From contig CAKPQL010000005.1 of assembly GCA_934178555.1 (NCBI GenBank), positions 1 to 64,000 on the forward strand: a DNA stretch of 64,000 bases, in the 5' to 3' direction. The position numbers and the translations under genes were made by a program. The stretch comes from an uncultured Clostridia bacterium. Its GTDB lineage: Bacteria; Bacillota; Clostridia; TANB77; CAG-508. Under the pieces are notes generated by a model. That model was not told the DNA's origin, searched no databases, and saw only the letters and a program-made list of their open reading frames with translations. This document shows positions 63,082-64,000 of this stretch, piece after piece. Positions within the stretch are counted from its first letter, which is position 1, and each line of letters starts with the position of its first letter.

Positions 63082-64000
63082 ATGGAACCATTATTAAAAA
63101 CTTTACCTAATTTTAAAAAATTCAAAACATATATAAACGATGTGAAAAATAATATTACACCAATCATGTTATCAGGGCTAACTGATGCAGGAAAGGTTCA
63201 TTTTGCGTATGCAACAAAATTTTATACAGAAAAACCAATTTGTATAATTACATATAATGAAATGCAAGCAAAAAAAATAATAAAAGATTTAAAATTATAT
63301 GAAAAGGATGTATATTATTTTCCTAAAAGAGAAGTTTTAAATTTTGATTATTTAGCAGAAAGCAAAGAAAATATATATAGCAGAATAGATTGTTTAAATA
63401 ATATATATAGCAAAAATGCTAAAGTAATAGTTACAACAATTGAAGCAATAGAACAACCTATTATATCTAAAGAAACATTGTATAAAAATATATTGAATTT
63501 AAAAATATCAGATAGCTATGATTTAAATGAATTAAAAGAGAAACTAATTTCTTTGGGTTATGAAAGATATGAGTTAGTAGAAAGTAAAGGGCAATTTAGT
63601 GTAAGAGGAGGAATTATAGATATTGCTCTATCTGAAAAAAAAGGAATAAGAATAGAATTTTGGGGAGACGAAATAGATTCAATAAGAAGCTTTGATATAC
63701 AAAATCAAAGATCAATAGATATGCTTACAAAAGCTACAATATATCCTGCTCATGAATTTGTTTTAGAAAAAGGATTAAATGAAGTTGTAAACAAGATAAT
63801 AGAAAACAAAGACCAAAATCAGATACAATATTTAGAAGAAGATATAGAAGTTATAAAAGCTGGAGATTATATAAGTAAAGTTAATAAATATTTTAATGAT
63901 TTTTATTCTCAAACTCAAAGTATAATAGATTATTTAACAGAAGATTACATATTATTTTTAGACGAAGCGGGCAAAATAAAAGCAAAGTCTGAAAACGTAA
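63082..64000 (+). CDS. mfd: Transcription-repair coupling factor Mfd (N-terminal part, cut by window end)
   Basis: 306 codons without a stop run off the window. The start MEPLLKTLPNFKKF, the UvrB-homology stretch MLSGLTDAGKVHFAYA, YYFPKREVLNFDYLAESKEN and QFSVRGGIIDIALSEKKGIR with RIEFWGDEIDSIRSFD match the N-terminal domains of Mfd. The helicase part lies beyond 64000. It releases stalled RNA polymerase and recruits UvrA. No in-frame CGG in the visible part. Confidence 0.9.
   Translation, partial: MEPLLKTLPNFKKFKTYINDVKNNITPIMLSGLTDAGKVHFAYATKFYTEKPICIITYNEMQAKKIIKDLKLYEKDVYYFPKREVLNFDYLAESKENIYSRIDCLNNIYSKNAKVIVTTIEAIEQPIISKETLYKNILNLKISDSYDLNELKEKLISLGYERYELVESKGQFSVRGGIIDIALSEKKGIRIEFWGDEIDSIRSFDIQNQRSIDMLTKATIYPAHEFVLEKGLNEVVNKIIENKDQNQIQYLEEDIEVIKAGDYISKVNKYFNDFYSQTQSIIDYLTEDYILFLDEAGKIKAKSENV

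Overview
The window is very AT-rich, and almost every arginine is encoded by AGA. Gene content points to an anaerobic, spore-forming Firmicute of class Clostridia. It has a four-subunit pyruvate:ferredoxin oxidoreductase with a small ferredoxin, sporulation genes yabG, spoIIID and ylbJ plus a GerS-like protein, MinDE, a WalRK-like two-component pair, a dnaG-rpoD operon and diadenylate cyclase CdaA. It is probably an uncultured gut lineage, but no species can be named from the sequence alone.

Layout. 1-1160: the end of a type I-B CRISPR-Cas locus, with a cas4/cas1 deletion remnant, intact cas2, leader and a seven-repeat decaying array. 1260-2100: two minus-strand orphan genes. 2296-10387: a giant cyclic beta-1,2-glucan synthase (ndvB). 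10563-15631: walRK-like pair, lepB, holB, ricT, ferredoxin. 15871-18979: porGDAB. 19025-24445: an orphan gene, cca, minDE, rodA, dusB. 24672-30371: GerS-like protein, ndoA, an Ig-like surface protein, a membrane protein, a GGDEF protein, a Cys-rich peptide and rny. 30391-35274: yabG, HD-GYP protein, cdaA, a bactofilin-like protein, truA. 35465-41732 (minus strand): acyl-CoA synthetase, an orphan, LonB-like protease, rimI-tsaB-tsaE. 41904-56865: folD, dprA, class A PBP, cysS, uvrC, ispH, a methyltransferase, dut, carD, dnaG, rpoD. 57077-64000: small proteins, tRNA-Met, spoIIID, M18 aminopeptidase, a GltD-like oxidoreductase, ylbJ (minus) and the start of mfd.

The most striking observation is a repeated reading-frame anomaly. 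Four otherwise well-conserved genes (ndvB, rodA, truA and ylbJ, the last one twice) are each interrupted at an in-frame CGG codon followed by A. At all five sites, skipping the C and reading GGA (Gly) in the +1 frame restores the full-length family protein; at four of them a glycine is what the family has there. CGG is otherwise almost absent as an in-frame codon from the native AT-rich genes, whereas the same tetranucleotide is common out of frame. This looks like +1 recoding, either quadruplet CGGA decoding or a frameshift on a hungry CGG codon, rather than scattered sequencing errors. The caveats are that spoIIID carries an in-frame CGG-A that must be read normally as Arg, and that several small, GC-richer orphan genes also use CGG.

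Other notable points are a set of short orphan genes with GC-richer codon use and near-consensus promoters, dispersed GC-rich palindromes and MITE-like inverted repeats, a MinE with a long acidic tail, a toxin ndoA without a neighbouring antitoxin, and a cysteinyl-tRNA synthetase whose HIGH motif lacks the first histidine.
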